From the NCBI GenBank assembly GCA_016124535.1, contig WGNK01000015.1, positions 1 through 43,364 on the forward strand: a DNA stretch of 43,364 nt, in the 5' to 3' direction. Below are positions 37,282-43,364 of the stretch, piece by piece (the first letter of the stretch is position 1; every line of letters begins with the position of its first letter). Under the pieces are notes generated by a model that saw only the letters and a program-made list of their open reading frames with translations, did not search any database and was not told the origin of the DNA. Source of the stretch: Azospirillum sp. GTDB lineage: Bacteria; Pseudomonadota; Alphaproteobacteria; Azospirillales; Azospirillaceae. The position numbers were made by a program, and so were the translations under genes.

Positions 37282-37746
37282 ATGATTGCCTTGGAACATT
37301 TCCATCCGATCGTCGTCCATTTCCCCATCGTTCTCCTGCTCCAGGCGGCGATCCTCGAGAGTGTCGTGGTCGTCCGCGGCGGCGATCTCGACGGGCCGCA
37401 GATCTTGCCGACTGCCGCCCGGGTCAGCCTTTATCTCGGGGCGTTTGCTGCCCTCGCCGCGGTCGGCTTCGGCTATCTCGCCCAGGGCATCGCGATCGAC
37501 AAGGGCTTCGCCGATGCCCTGATCGAGGAACACGAAATGCTGGGTGTCGTCACCGCGGCGCTGTTCGCGGTGGTGGCCGGGGCGCGCTTTCTGCTGTGGC
37601 AGCGCGGGGTTGTGCTGGCGCGCGGCCGTGCCGCAGCGGTGACGGCCTTGACCGTGGCCGGTCTTGCCGTGCTGCTGTCGACCGCCTATCACGGCGGCAT
37701 GCTGGTCTATGATCACGGCGTCAACGTTGCCCAGGTCAAGCCCTGA
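37282..37746 (+). CDS. DUF2231 family membrane protein
   Basis: The 154-residue integral membrane protein has four hydrophobic helices. It opens with MIALEHFHPIVVHFPIVLLL, where the paired His-Pro...His-Phe-Pro motif is the hallmark of DUF2231. Further conserved-looking histidines are in EEHEMLGVV and AYHGGMLVYDHGV, a pattern suggesting heme or metal coordination in the membrane (inference; the family has no firmly assigned reaction). GGAG lies 6 bases before the ATG. The gene appears monocistronic: a 16-bp repeat array starts one codon before its stop, and an intrinsic terminator follows. Confidence 0.85.
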   Translation: MIALEHFHPIVVHFPIVLLLQAAILESVVVVRGGDLDGPQILPTAARVSLYLGAFAALAAVGFGYLAQGIAIDKGFADALIEEHEMLGVVTAALFAVVAGARFLLWQRGVVLARGRAAAVTALTVAGLAVLLSTAYHGGMLVYDHGVNVAQVKP

Positions 37747-37788
37747 ACCGTGTCGCCCCTGAACCGTGTTGCCCCTGAACCGTGTTGC
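37741..37788 (+). repeat. Three 16-bp tandem repeats starting at the last codon of the DUF2231 gene
   Basis: CCCTGAACCGTGTCGC (37741-37756) is followed by two copies of CCCTGAACCGTGTTGC (37757-37788). Periodicity fails at 37740 and 37789, so the array is exactly three units. Its left edge is the final proline codon, immediately before TGA. With a 16-bp period the three TGAs fall in three different reading frames. The terminator hairpin starts 12 bases later. Confidence 0.93.
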
Positions 37789-37800
37789 TGCCGCCAGCCA

Positions 37801-37829
37801 ACCCTCTCCCGTCAGGGAGAGGGTTTTTT
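37801..37829 (+). terminator. Rho-independent terminator of the DUF2231 gene
   Basis: ACCCTCTCCC (37801-37810) pairs fully with GGGAGAGGGT (37815-37824) around the loop GTCA, followed by a run of T to 37829. It serves the plus strand. The convergent ilvE gene ends 6 bases further on, and on that strand the sequence is a hairpin with the A-run first, so it is a poor terminator for ilvE. Confidence 0.92.
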
Positions 37830-37834
37830 CGCCG

Positions 37835-38725
37835 TCAGGCCACCGCGCTTGCCGGCTGGCGAACCAGGGTCTCGTAATCGCCGAGCAGGGCCGCGGTGAT
37901 CGCGCCGGGTGTGAAGGTCAGGCTGTCGATCTGACCGACCGGCGTGACTTCGGCAGCGGTGCCGGTCAGGAAGACCTCCTTGGCATCTTTGAGATCGTCG
38001 GGCCAGATCGCGCGTTCGACCACCTCGATGCCGCGCTGCTTGGCCAGGCCGATCACGGTGCGCCGGGTGATGCCGTCGAGGAAGCAGTCCGGGGTCGGTG
38101 TGTGCAGCTTGCCGTCGATCGCCAGAAAGATGTTGGCGCCGGTCGCCTCGGCGATCCGGCCGCGCCAGTCGAGCATCATCGCGTCGTGGCAGCCGCGATC
38201 CTCGGCGGCGTGCTTGCTCATGGTACAAATCATGTAGAGCCCGGCCGCCTTCGACGCGGTCGGCGCGGTATCGGGTGACGGCCGCCGCCAGCGCGAGGTT
38301 TCCAGCCGGATGCCCTTGGCTCGCGCCTCCGGCGAGAAATAGCTCGGCCACTGCCAACAGGCGATCGCCAGGTGGATGGTGTTGTGCTGCGCCGACACCC
38401 CCATCATCTCGCTGCCACGCCAGGCGACCGGCCGGACATAGCCGTCGACAATGCCCTGGGCCGCGATCACCGCCTTGGTCGCATCGTCGATTTGAGAGGT
38501 CGTCCAGGGAATCTTGAAACCCAGCAGCTCGGCGGACTTTTCGAGTCGGGAGCTGTGCTCGGCCAGCTTGAAAACACTGCCGTTGTAAACCCGCTCCCCT
38601 TCGAATACACAACTGCCATAGTGCAGGCCATGGGTGAGCACGTGAATCCGGGCGTCGCGCCATGGTATCATGGCGCCGTCGAACCAGATCACGCCGTCGC
38701 GGTCGTCGAACGGGAGAATGGACAT
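37835..38725 (-). CDS. ilvE: Branched-chain amino acid aminotransferase
   Basis: This fold-type IV PLP enzyme makes the last step of leucine, isoleucine and valine synthesis and the first step of their breakdown. The 296-residue protein has the IlvE opening WFDGAMIPWRDARIHVLTHG, the HYGSCVFEGERVY motif, and the PLP lysine in SKAAGLYMICTMSKHAAEDR. MMLDWRGRIAEATGANIF and FLTGTAAEVTPVGQID follow. The ATG at 38725 gives the common MSILPFDDRDG start; TTG 38731 is an alternative nearer to AGGGA. It is divergent from the MarR-type regulator gene with 90 bp between, a layout in which that regulator could control it (inference). Confidence 0.92.
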   Translation of the reverse strand: MSILPFDDRDGVIWFDGAMIPWRDARIHVLTHGLHYGSCVFEGERVYNGSVFKLAEHSSRLEKSAELLGFKIPWTTSQIDDATKAVIAAQGIVDGYVRPVAWRGSEMMGVSAQHNTIHLAIACWQWPSYFSPEARAKGIRLETSRWRRPSPDTAPTASKAAGLYMICTMSKHAAEDRGCHDAMMLDWRGRIAEATGANIFLAIDGKLHTPTPDCFLDGITRRTVIGLAKQRGIEVVERAIWPDDLKDAKEVFLTGTAAEVTPVGQIDSLTFTPGAITAALLGDYETLVRQPASAVA

Positions 38726-38815
38726 CGTCAACGGTTTCCCTGTCAGATGTTGATCAGCTCAGAAAATGTCTCGCTTGGCTTCCCGTTGGTAACATTCTGC
38801 ACGAAACGTGTCAAC

Positions 38816-39376
38816 ATGACTGACATAAAAGCCGGCGTGAATCAGCTCTTCCTGCGCGACGAGGAACTGCGTCAGGGCATGGAGATGCTGTTTTATGCCT
38901 ATCGCGAGTTCACCGCCGAAGCCGATGCCATTCTTGCCGGAATCGGTTTCGGCCGGGCCCACCACCGCGTCATCTACTTCGTCGGCCGCTATCCCGGCAT
39001 CACGGTCACAGATCTGCTGTCGATTTTGCGCATAACGAAGCAGAGCTTGTCACGGGTGCTGGGCGAACTGGTCCGTCAGGGCTATATCGTCCAGGCCACC
39101 GGCCGGCGCGACCGCCGCCAGCGGCTGCTGGAGCTGACCGAAAAGGGCACCGAGCTGGAGCGCCAGCTCTCCGAAACCCAGCGCCAACGAGTCGCCCGCG
39201 CCTACCGCAAGGCCGGAGCCGATGCGGTCGAGGGCTTCCGCAAGGTGATGCTCGGCATGATGGGTGACGAGGACCGGGCCAAGGTGATGGCCGGCTGGAG
39301 CGAACGGGCGAGCGAGCGTTCCCCGGCGGCACTGGGCGACCACCCGGCCCAGCCGGCCGCTGCCAAAGAGCGTTGA
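38816..39376 (+). CDS. MarR family transcriptional regulator (PetP-like)
   Basis: This is a 186-residue winged-helix DNA-binding protein. The recognition region is VTDLLSILRITKQSLSRVLGELVRQG, followed by the wing YIVQATGRRDRRQRLLELTEKG, typical of MarR proteins. It is followed after 21 bases by an OmpR-type regulator gene, as in the petP-petR pair described in Rhodobacter, where both are needed for cytochrome bc1 expression. Conservation of that role here is only inferred. The start is ATG 38816; GTG 38809 is out of frame and the larger open frame extends into the divergent ilvE gene. The effector is unknown, and the C-terminal Ala/Pro-rich tail is dispensable-looking. Confidence 0.87.
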   Translation: MTDIKAGVNQLFLRDEELRQGMEMLFYAYREFTAEADAILAGIGFGRAHHRVIYFVGRYPGITVTDLLSILRITKQSLSRVLGELVRQGYIVQATGRRDRRQRLLELTEKGTELERQLSETQRQRVARAYRKAGADAVEGFRKVMLGMMGDEDRAKVMAGWSERASERSPAALGDHPAQPAAAKER

Positions 39377-39397
39377 ACCGCCCGGAAAGATCGCGTC

Positions 39398-40084
39398 GTG
39401 ACCGAGCAGACCCCCCACATCCTGGTTGTGGACGATGACAACCGGCTTCGCGAACTGTTGCGTAAATATCTGGTTGACAACGGATTTTTGGTGACGACGG
39501 CGCGCGATGCGGCGGACGCCCGGGCCAGACTGGCCAGCCTCAGCGTCGATCTGGTAGTGCTCGACGTAATGATGCCGGGCGAAAGCGGTTTGGACCTCAC
39601 CCGCTTCTTGCGGCGGGACCGACTGGCGCCGGTCCTGCTGCTGACCGCCCGCGGCGGCCCCGACGACCGCATCGCCGGCCTGGAGGCCGGCGCCGACGAC
39701 TATCTGGGCAAACCGTTCGAGCCGCGCGAACTGGTGCTGCGGATCAACGCCGTACTGCGCCGAACCCAGCGCCCGGCCGAGGCGCCCCGCGAAATCCGTC
39801 TCGGCCGCTGGGTCTACCTTGCCGACCGCGAAGAACTGCGCAGCGGCGACGAGGTGGTCCGCCTGACCACCGCCGAAGCCAGCCTGATGAAGGTCCTGGC
39901 GGCCAATCCCGGCGTCACCCTCAGCCGCGAGGACCTGACCGAACAGAGCCGGATCGACGGCAATGCCCGCGCCGTCGACGTCCAGGTCACCCGGCTGCGC
40001 CGCAAGATCGAGGAAGACCAGCGCCAGCCGCGCTATCTCCAGACCGTGCGCGGCGAGGGCTACGTCCTGCGGCCCGACCCATGA
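39398..40084 (+). CDS. OmpR-family response regulator (PetR-like)
   Basis: The 228-residue protein has a receiver domain with the acidic pair VVDDD (residues 11-14), phospho-acceptor Asp56 in LVVLDVMMPGESG, conserved Thr in LLTARGG and Lys in LGKPFEPRELVLR. A C-terminal winged helix follows (LTTAEASLMKVLAANPGVTL, AVDVQVTRLRRKIEE, GEGYVLRPDP). The GTG start is preceded by CCGGAAAGA. Its stop overlaps the start of the sensor kinase gene (ATGA), so the two are a cognate pair. The target genes are unknown; location after a MarR gene and ilvE resembles the petPR neighbourhood. Confidence 0.92.
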   Translation: MTEQTPHILVVDDDNRLRELLRKYLVDNGFLVTTARDAADARARLASLSVDLVVLDVMMPGESGLDLTRFLRRDRLAPVLLLTARGGPDDRIAGLEAGADDYLGKPFEPRELVLRINAVLRRTQRPAEAPREIRLGRWVYLADREELRSGDEVVRLTTAEASLMKVLAANPGVTLSREDLTEQSRIDGNARAVDVQVTRLRRKIEEDQRQPRYLQTVRGEGYVLRPDP

Positions 40085-41451
40085 TCGCGGTCGCGGACGC
40101 TGCCGAGGGCAAGGGCGGCGGCGGACGTCCGCCGCCCGACACCGCCGGGATCAAGCGCTGGCTGCCGCGGACACTGTTCGGGCGCTCGCTGCTGATCATC
40201 GTCACCCCGGTGGTTCTGGCCCAGCTCGTGGCAACCTGGATTTTCTACGACCGCCACTGGGAGACCATGACCAACCGGCTGGCCTTTGCCGTCGCCGGCG
40301 AAATCGCCCTGGTGATCGAGCAACTGGAACGGGATCCCGATCAGGTCGCCAAAGAGCGCACCCTCGACCTCGCCGCCCGCACCACCGACCTGCTGATCAC
40401 CATCGAGCCTGGGCGCAAGCTGCCGAGCCGGGCCCAACCGCTGCGGGGGATGCTGCAGCGAACCCTCGGCCGTGCCCTGAGCGACCAGATCCGCCGCCCC
40501 TTCGCGATCAATACCAAGATCGCCGACGAGTGGTATGAAATCCGCGTACAGCTGCCCCATGGCGTGCTGCGTGTGATGTCGCCGGAGCGACGCCTCTACA
40601 GCCCGACCACCTATATCTTCATCCTGTGGATGATCGGCAGTGCGCTGGTGCTGTTCGCGATCGCGATCATCTTCATGCGCAATCAGATCCGGCCGATCCG
40701 CCGGCTGGCGGTCGCCGCGGAGGGTTTCGGCAAGGGCCGCGAAGTGTCCAGCTTCAAGCTGGAAGGCGCCACCGAAGTGCGCCAGGCCGCTGCCGCCTTC
40801 CTGATCATGCGCAACCGCATCACCCGTCAGATCGCCCAGCGCACCGAAATGCTGGCCGGGGTCAGCCACGACCTGCGTACGCCGCTGACCCGGATGAAGC
40901 TGCAACTGGCCATGCTCGGTGACGGTCCGGACATCGAGGAACTGAAGGCCGATGTCGCCGAGATGGAAACCATGATCGACGGCTACCTCGCCTTTGCCCG
41001 CGGCGAGGGCACCGAGCCGATGGTGCCGACCGACGTCACGCGCCTGGTCCACGAGGTGGTCTACAGCGCCCGCCGGTCCGGCGCCGACGTGGCCCTGGCG
41101 ATCGAGGACGGCTTGAACCTGCCGCTGCCGGCCAATGTCTTCCGGCGCTGCCTCAGCAATCTCCTGTCGAACGCCCGGCGTCACGCGCCCCACATCTGGG
41201 TCTATGCCGGGCGCCAGGACAACCTGATCGAGATTGCGGTCGAAGACGATGGTCCCGGCATCCCGGAGAGCGCCCGCGAGGACGTGTTCAAGCCGTTTTT
41301 CCGGCTCGATCAATCGCGCAACATCGAGACCGGCGGTGCCGGGCTCGGCCTGACCATCGCGCGCGACGTGGTGCGCGGGGTCGGGGGCGACCTGACCCTG
41401 TCCGACAGTCCCCACGGCGGCCTGCGGGCGCTGATCCGGCTACCGATCTGA
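40081..41451 (+). CDS. EnvZ-type sensor histidine kinase
   Basis: The 456-residue inner-membrane kinase has two membrane helices (about 35-57 and 178-199) framing a periplasmic sensor region of about 120 residues. A HAMP domain (about 200-252, RNQIRPIRRLAVAAEGFGKG) follows, then the phosphoacceptor His263 (LAGVSHDLRTPLTRMKLQLA). ATP-binding motifs are NLLSNARRHA, EDDGPGIP, FKPFFRLD and GGAGLGLTIARDV. This layout is that of EnvZ/OmpR-type kinases in alphaproteobacteria. It phosphorylates the overlapping upstream response regulator by inference from gene order. No terminator is visible after it. Confidence 0.93.
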   Translation: MIAVADAAEGKGGGGRPPPDTAGIKRWLPRTLFGRSLLIIVTPVVLAQLVATWIFYDRHWETMTNRLAFAVAGEIALVIEQLERDPDQVAKERTLDLAARTTDLLITIEPGRKLPSRAQPLRGMLQRTLGRALSDQIRRPFAINTKIADEWYEIRVQLPHGVLRVMSPERRLYSPTTYIFILWMIGSALVLFAIAIIFMRNQIRPIRRLAVAAEGFGKGREVSSFKLEGATEVRQAAAAFLIMRNRITRQIAQRTEMLAGVSHDLRTPLTRMKLQLAMLGDGPDIEELKADVAEMETMIDGYLAFARGEGTEPMVPTDVTRLVHEVVYSARRSGADVALAIEDGLNLPLPANVFRRCLSNLLSNARRHAPHIWVYAGRQDNLIEIAVEDDGPGIPESAREDVFKPFFRLDQSRNIETGGAGLGLTIARDVVRGVGGDLTLSDSPHGGLRALIRLPI

Positions 41452-41606
41452 AGCCGCCGCCCCACGAAGCGGTGCCGGTGTCGAGGGCAAGGGCAAGGGG
41501 GGCATTGCACCCGGCAACTGTGGCGCCCATGTGAAAGAGCGTTTAGACATCAAGCGGATCGCTCCCCATTGAACCCGCGGTCCCAATAAGAATCGGGAGG
41601 AACACC

Positions 41607-42137
41607 ATGAAAGTACAACTTGTCGCCCTGGCCTTTGCCGCCACCGGCCTGATCGGAAGCCAGGCGTTTGCCGCCGAAACCGCGGGCGCCAATTTCATTA
41701 ACGGCGCCAAGGAAGCGCTCGGCCATGCCACGCTGGTCCAGGGGCCGAGCGGCGTCCTGATCGACCTGGATCTCCATGGCCTGCCGCCGGGCCCCCACGG
41801 CATCCACATCCACAGCGTCGGCAATTGCGATGACGCCCCCGCGTTCAAGGCTTCCGGCGGACACCTCAATCCGGCCAAGAAGCCCCACGGCCTGCTCAAT
41901 GCCGAAGGACCGGATAACGGCGATCTGCCCAATATTACGGTCGCCGCCGATGGCACCCTGCATGCTCAGCTGTTCACCACCCTGGCCTCGCTGTCGGCCG
42001 GGTCGCCGCCGGCGATACTCGATGCCGACGGTGGCGCCTTCGTCATCCACGAACATCCCGACGACCAGACCGCGCAGCCGATCGGCGGCGCCGGCGGCCG
42101 CATCGCCTGTGGCGTGATCACGACGACCAAGCCCTGA
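41607..42137 (+). CDS. sodC: Cu/Zn superoxide dismutase, with a substituted zinc ligand
   Basis: This is a periplasmic enzyme that dismutates superoxide to peroxide and oxygen. The signal peptide is residues 1-22 (cleavage after AFA). Copper ligands are His67 and His69 (GIHIHS), bridging His86 (SGGHLNP) and His148. The disulfide is Cys74-Cys168, and the active-site Arg165 lies in GGRIACGV. Zinc ligands His94 and Asp106 are present. The third zinc histidine, normally the H of GPHAGDLPN, is Asp103 here (GPDNGDLPN). The ribosome binding site GGGAGGA precedes the ATG by 6 bases. It is single, 155 bp after the kinase gene. Length (176) is normal. Confidence 0.9.
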   Translation: MKVQLVALAFAATGLIGSQAFAAETAGANFINGAKEALGHATLVQGPSGVLIDLDLHGLPPGPHGIHIHSVGNCDDAPAFKASGGHLNPAKKPHGLLNAEGPDNGDLPNITVAADGTLHAQLFTTLASLSAGSPPAILDADGGAFVIHEHPDDQTAQPIGGAGGRIACGVITTTKP

Positions 42138-42293
42138 GACGGAAACCGCCCCTGCCCCACACCCGCGTCGATGCCGGTCGCATCGGCGCGGGAGGGGGCG
42201 CCCGCCGAAACAACCGCGGGACTTGATCGGAGTTCATGCTATCTTGGCCGGGCCGGGACCAAGGGCCGGCGATGGAGCCTACCCGATCGGCCG

Positions 42294-42578
42294 ATGGCAG
42301 CAAGCGCCAGCCCCCGAATTCTCGACGTCCGCGGGCTGAGCTGCCCGCTGCCGGTGCTGCGCGCCCGCCAGGCGAGCCGCGAGCTCGCCCCCGGCGGCAG
42401 CTTGACCGTGCTGGCGACCGATCCGGCCTCGGCGATCGATTTTCCGGTTTTTTGTCACCATGCCGGGCTGGAGCTGGTGTCCACCGAGCGTAATGGCGAC
42501 CTGCTCACCTTCGAGATCCGCAAGCCGCCAAGCGTTGACGCACTCCACCGCCTGCCGGCCGCGGACGGTACCGGGTAA
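42294..42578 (+). CDS. TusA-like sulfurtransferase family protein
   Basis: This is a 94-residue cytoplasmic protein of the SirA/TusA/YedF family. The family Cys-Pro motif is intact at Cys17-Pro18 in ILDVRGLSCPLPVLRAR. The rest follows the two-layer alpha/beta fold (SLTVLATDPASAIDFPVFCH, then HAGLELVSTERNGDLLTFEI). TusA carries sulfur as a persulfide for tRNA thiolation and cofactor synthesis; short paralogs with unknown partners are frequent. The ATG at 42294 is chosen as it lies just before the domain. An upstream frame to 42171 exists but is not TusA-like. No strong ribosome binding site. Confidence 0.85.
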   Translation: MAASASPRILDVRGLSCPLPVLRARQASRELAPGGSLTVLATDPASAIDFPVFCHHAGLELVSTERNGDLLTFEIRKPPSVDALHRLPAADGTG

Positions 42579-42606
42579 CCGCGATCGATGCGGCACCGGC
42601 CGAGGC

Positions 42607-43221
42607 TCAGCGCGAGCGCCGGATCCACACCACCGGCGCAATCCACTGGAGTTCGACATCCTCGATGTCCTGGAAATCCGGATTGTAGGACCGCAGCGTG
42701 AAGATCCCAGGTGTGCGCCCGGCAACCACAAATTTTAGAAATCCCCTGCCGTCCGTGGTCATCACCGCGCAATCGATCCGGCTGAATTGGCTCGGATCGA
42801 CTTGGTCAATGTGGTTATGATATTTGCGTGAACATACGACCAGATCGCCATTGCGATAGGCCGGCGCCATAGAGGTGCCGAGTACTTCAAGAACGATGCT
42901 TTCATCGGAACCGAGATCGAAATCGATCAGGCGCTCGCCCTCGGCACCAACTGGCAACGGCACCCACTGTTCGCCGGCGCTGATCTGCCCGATCACCGCC
43001 AACCGGACACTGCGCGTCCCCTCGCCGGTTCTCAGCCACCATTCGCTGACGTCAAGCGCTTTGGCCATCCGGGTGAACGCATCTCCTCGGGGTTGTTCAA
43101 CCTCTCCGGTCACATATTTATAGAGCCGCCCACGGTCGATGCCCGTCCGCCGTTCGAATTCGACGACCGACCACTTCTTTCGGTCGAGCTCAATCCTAAT
43201 TCTTTTCCACCAGGAATCCAT
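42607..43221 (-). CDS. XRE-type HTH repressor with S24 (LexA/CI-like) autopeptidase domain
   Basis: This is a 204-residue regulator. The N-terminal helix-turn-helix (about 1-65) reads ELDRKKWSVVEFERRTGIDR then GRLYKYVTGE, as in phage-type or XRE repressors. The C-terminal S24 domain has the Ala82-Gly83 self-cleavage site (GQISAGEQW), catalytic Ser117 (GTSMAPAYRNGDLVV) and Lys163 (GFLKFV). The 35-residue spacing from cleavage site to serine equals that in LexA. It should respond to RecA/DNA damage or act as a related C2/CI repressor. No phage genes adjoin it. An ISL3-type element begins 8 bases before the ATG, so its native promoter and ribosome binding site have been displaced; only a weak GAAGAA remains. 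Confidence 0.85.
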   Translation of the reverse strand: MDSWWKRIRIELDRKKWSVVEFERRTGIDRGRLYKYVTGEVEQPRGDAFTRMAKALDVSEWWLRTGEGTRSVRLAVIGQISAGEQWVPLPVGAEGERLIDFDLGSDESIVLEVLGTSMAPAYRNGDLVVCSRKYHNHIDQVDPSQFSRIDCAVMTTDGRGFLKFVVAGRTPGIFTLRSYNPDFQDIEDVELQWIAPVVWIRRSR

Positions 43222-43228
43222 ATTTTCA

Positions 43229-43364
43229 GGTTCTTCGACGCCTCAAGTGGATGGGAAGAGGTCGGGTAGGGGTGCTGCGATCAGGTAGATGATGCACGCG
43301 AAGGTGGCGGTATTTCGGTATCCCCTGGCTCTGGCCCTTGCGGCCTGGACGATGCCGTTGAGGC
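43229..43364 (-). mobile_element. ISL3-type insertion sequence, right part outside the window
   Basis: The element appears to end at GGTTCTTCGACGCC (43229-43242), which resembles the GG(C/T)TCTT termini of ISL3-family elements. The transposase stop codon lies immediately inside. The 8 bases outside it, TATTTTCA (43221-43228), are AT-rich as expected for the 8-bp target sites of this family. The far end is not visible, so neither the inverted repeat nor the duplication is confirmed. Confidence 0.55.
43243..43364 (-). CDS. ISL3-family transposase, C-terminal 39 residues (partial)
   Basis: The minus strand carries an open frame from the window edge to a TGA at 43243-43245. It encodes LNGIVQAARARARGYRNTAT then FACIIYLIAAPLPDLFPST. 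The NG-(I/L)-(I/V)-QAA-(K/R)-x-(R/K)ARGYR...IYLIA pattern is the usual ending of ISL3-type DDE transposases. The catalytic residues lie outside the window. The frame is intact as far as seen. Confidence 0.65.
   Translation of the reverse strand, partial: LNGIVQAARARARGYRNTATFACIIYLIAAPLPDLFPST

Overview
The window is 43 kb of GC-rich, densely coding bacterial chromosome. It is most consistent with an alphaproteobacterium of the Rhodospirillales type. The pointers are an hpnB-hpnC-hpnD-hpnE squalene/hopanoid run, an ilvE next to a MarR/OmpR/sensor-kinase set resembling petP-petR, DUF2336 and DUF1640-type proteins, a FcbT-type TRAP transporter, and frequent ATGA/GTGA gene overlaps with GTG/TTG starts. 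I cannot name the species. Both ends run into insertion sequences: an IS3-type element on the left (orfA start plus terminal repeat) and an ISL3-type element on the right (transposase C-terminus plus probable terminal repeat).

Layout. 0.3-3 kb: two overlapping paralogous genes for exported proteins ending in what looks like a DUF2061 membrane hairpin. 3-6.1 kb (minus): a PAS/GGDEF diguanylate cyclase overlapping a DUF2336 protein. 6.2-10.1 kb: a small DUF1640-like remnant, a pyrimidine 5'-nucleotidase, a gatA with no gatC or gatB beside it, and an L-asparaginase with a long C-terminal extension. 10.2-11.6 kb (minus): a small unknown protein and ygfZ. 11.7-15 kb: a surface-glycan group (GT9 heptosyltransferase type, GT4 glycosyltransferase, convergent O-antigen ligase-like protein). 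15.3-19.1 kb: a lone BMP-type ABC permease, a bifunctional sugar-phosphate aldolase/dehydrogenase and a DUF442-type phosphatase. 19.4-21.5 kb (minus): an Aer-like chemoreceptor. 21.9-24.1 kb: TRAP permeases DctQ and DctM. 24.2-28.4 kb: hpnBCDE. 28.5-33.2 kb: a 1373-residue CheB-CheR-PAS-histidine kinase and a small membrane protein. 33.3-37 kb: a TyrA-type dehydrogenase facing an AsmA protein and a HAD phosphatase. 37.3-41.5 kb: a DUF2231 membrane protein, ilvE, and a MarR/OmpR/kinase operon. 41.6-43.2 kb: a Cu/Zn superoxide dismutase with an altered zinc ligand, a TusA-like protein and a LexA/CI-type repressor cut off from its upstream DNA by the ISL3 element.

Most of the content is housekeeping or envelope metabolism, not a classic genomic island. 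The most unusual signal is a set of five short tandem arrays (unit 14-16 bp) with unrelated sequences. Two are in frame inside genes. Three begin at, or one codon before, a stop codon and run into the 3' flank, placing extra stop codons behind the gene. The other candidates for a second look are the paired exported DUF2061 fusion proteins, the SodC zinc-site change, the Aer-type receptor with a periplasmic domain, the DctM tail and the orphan gatA. I found no CRISPR array, rRNA or tRNA.
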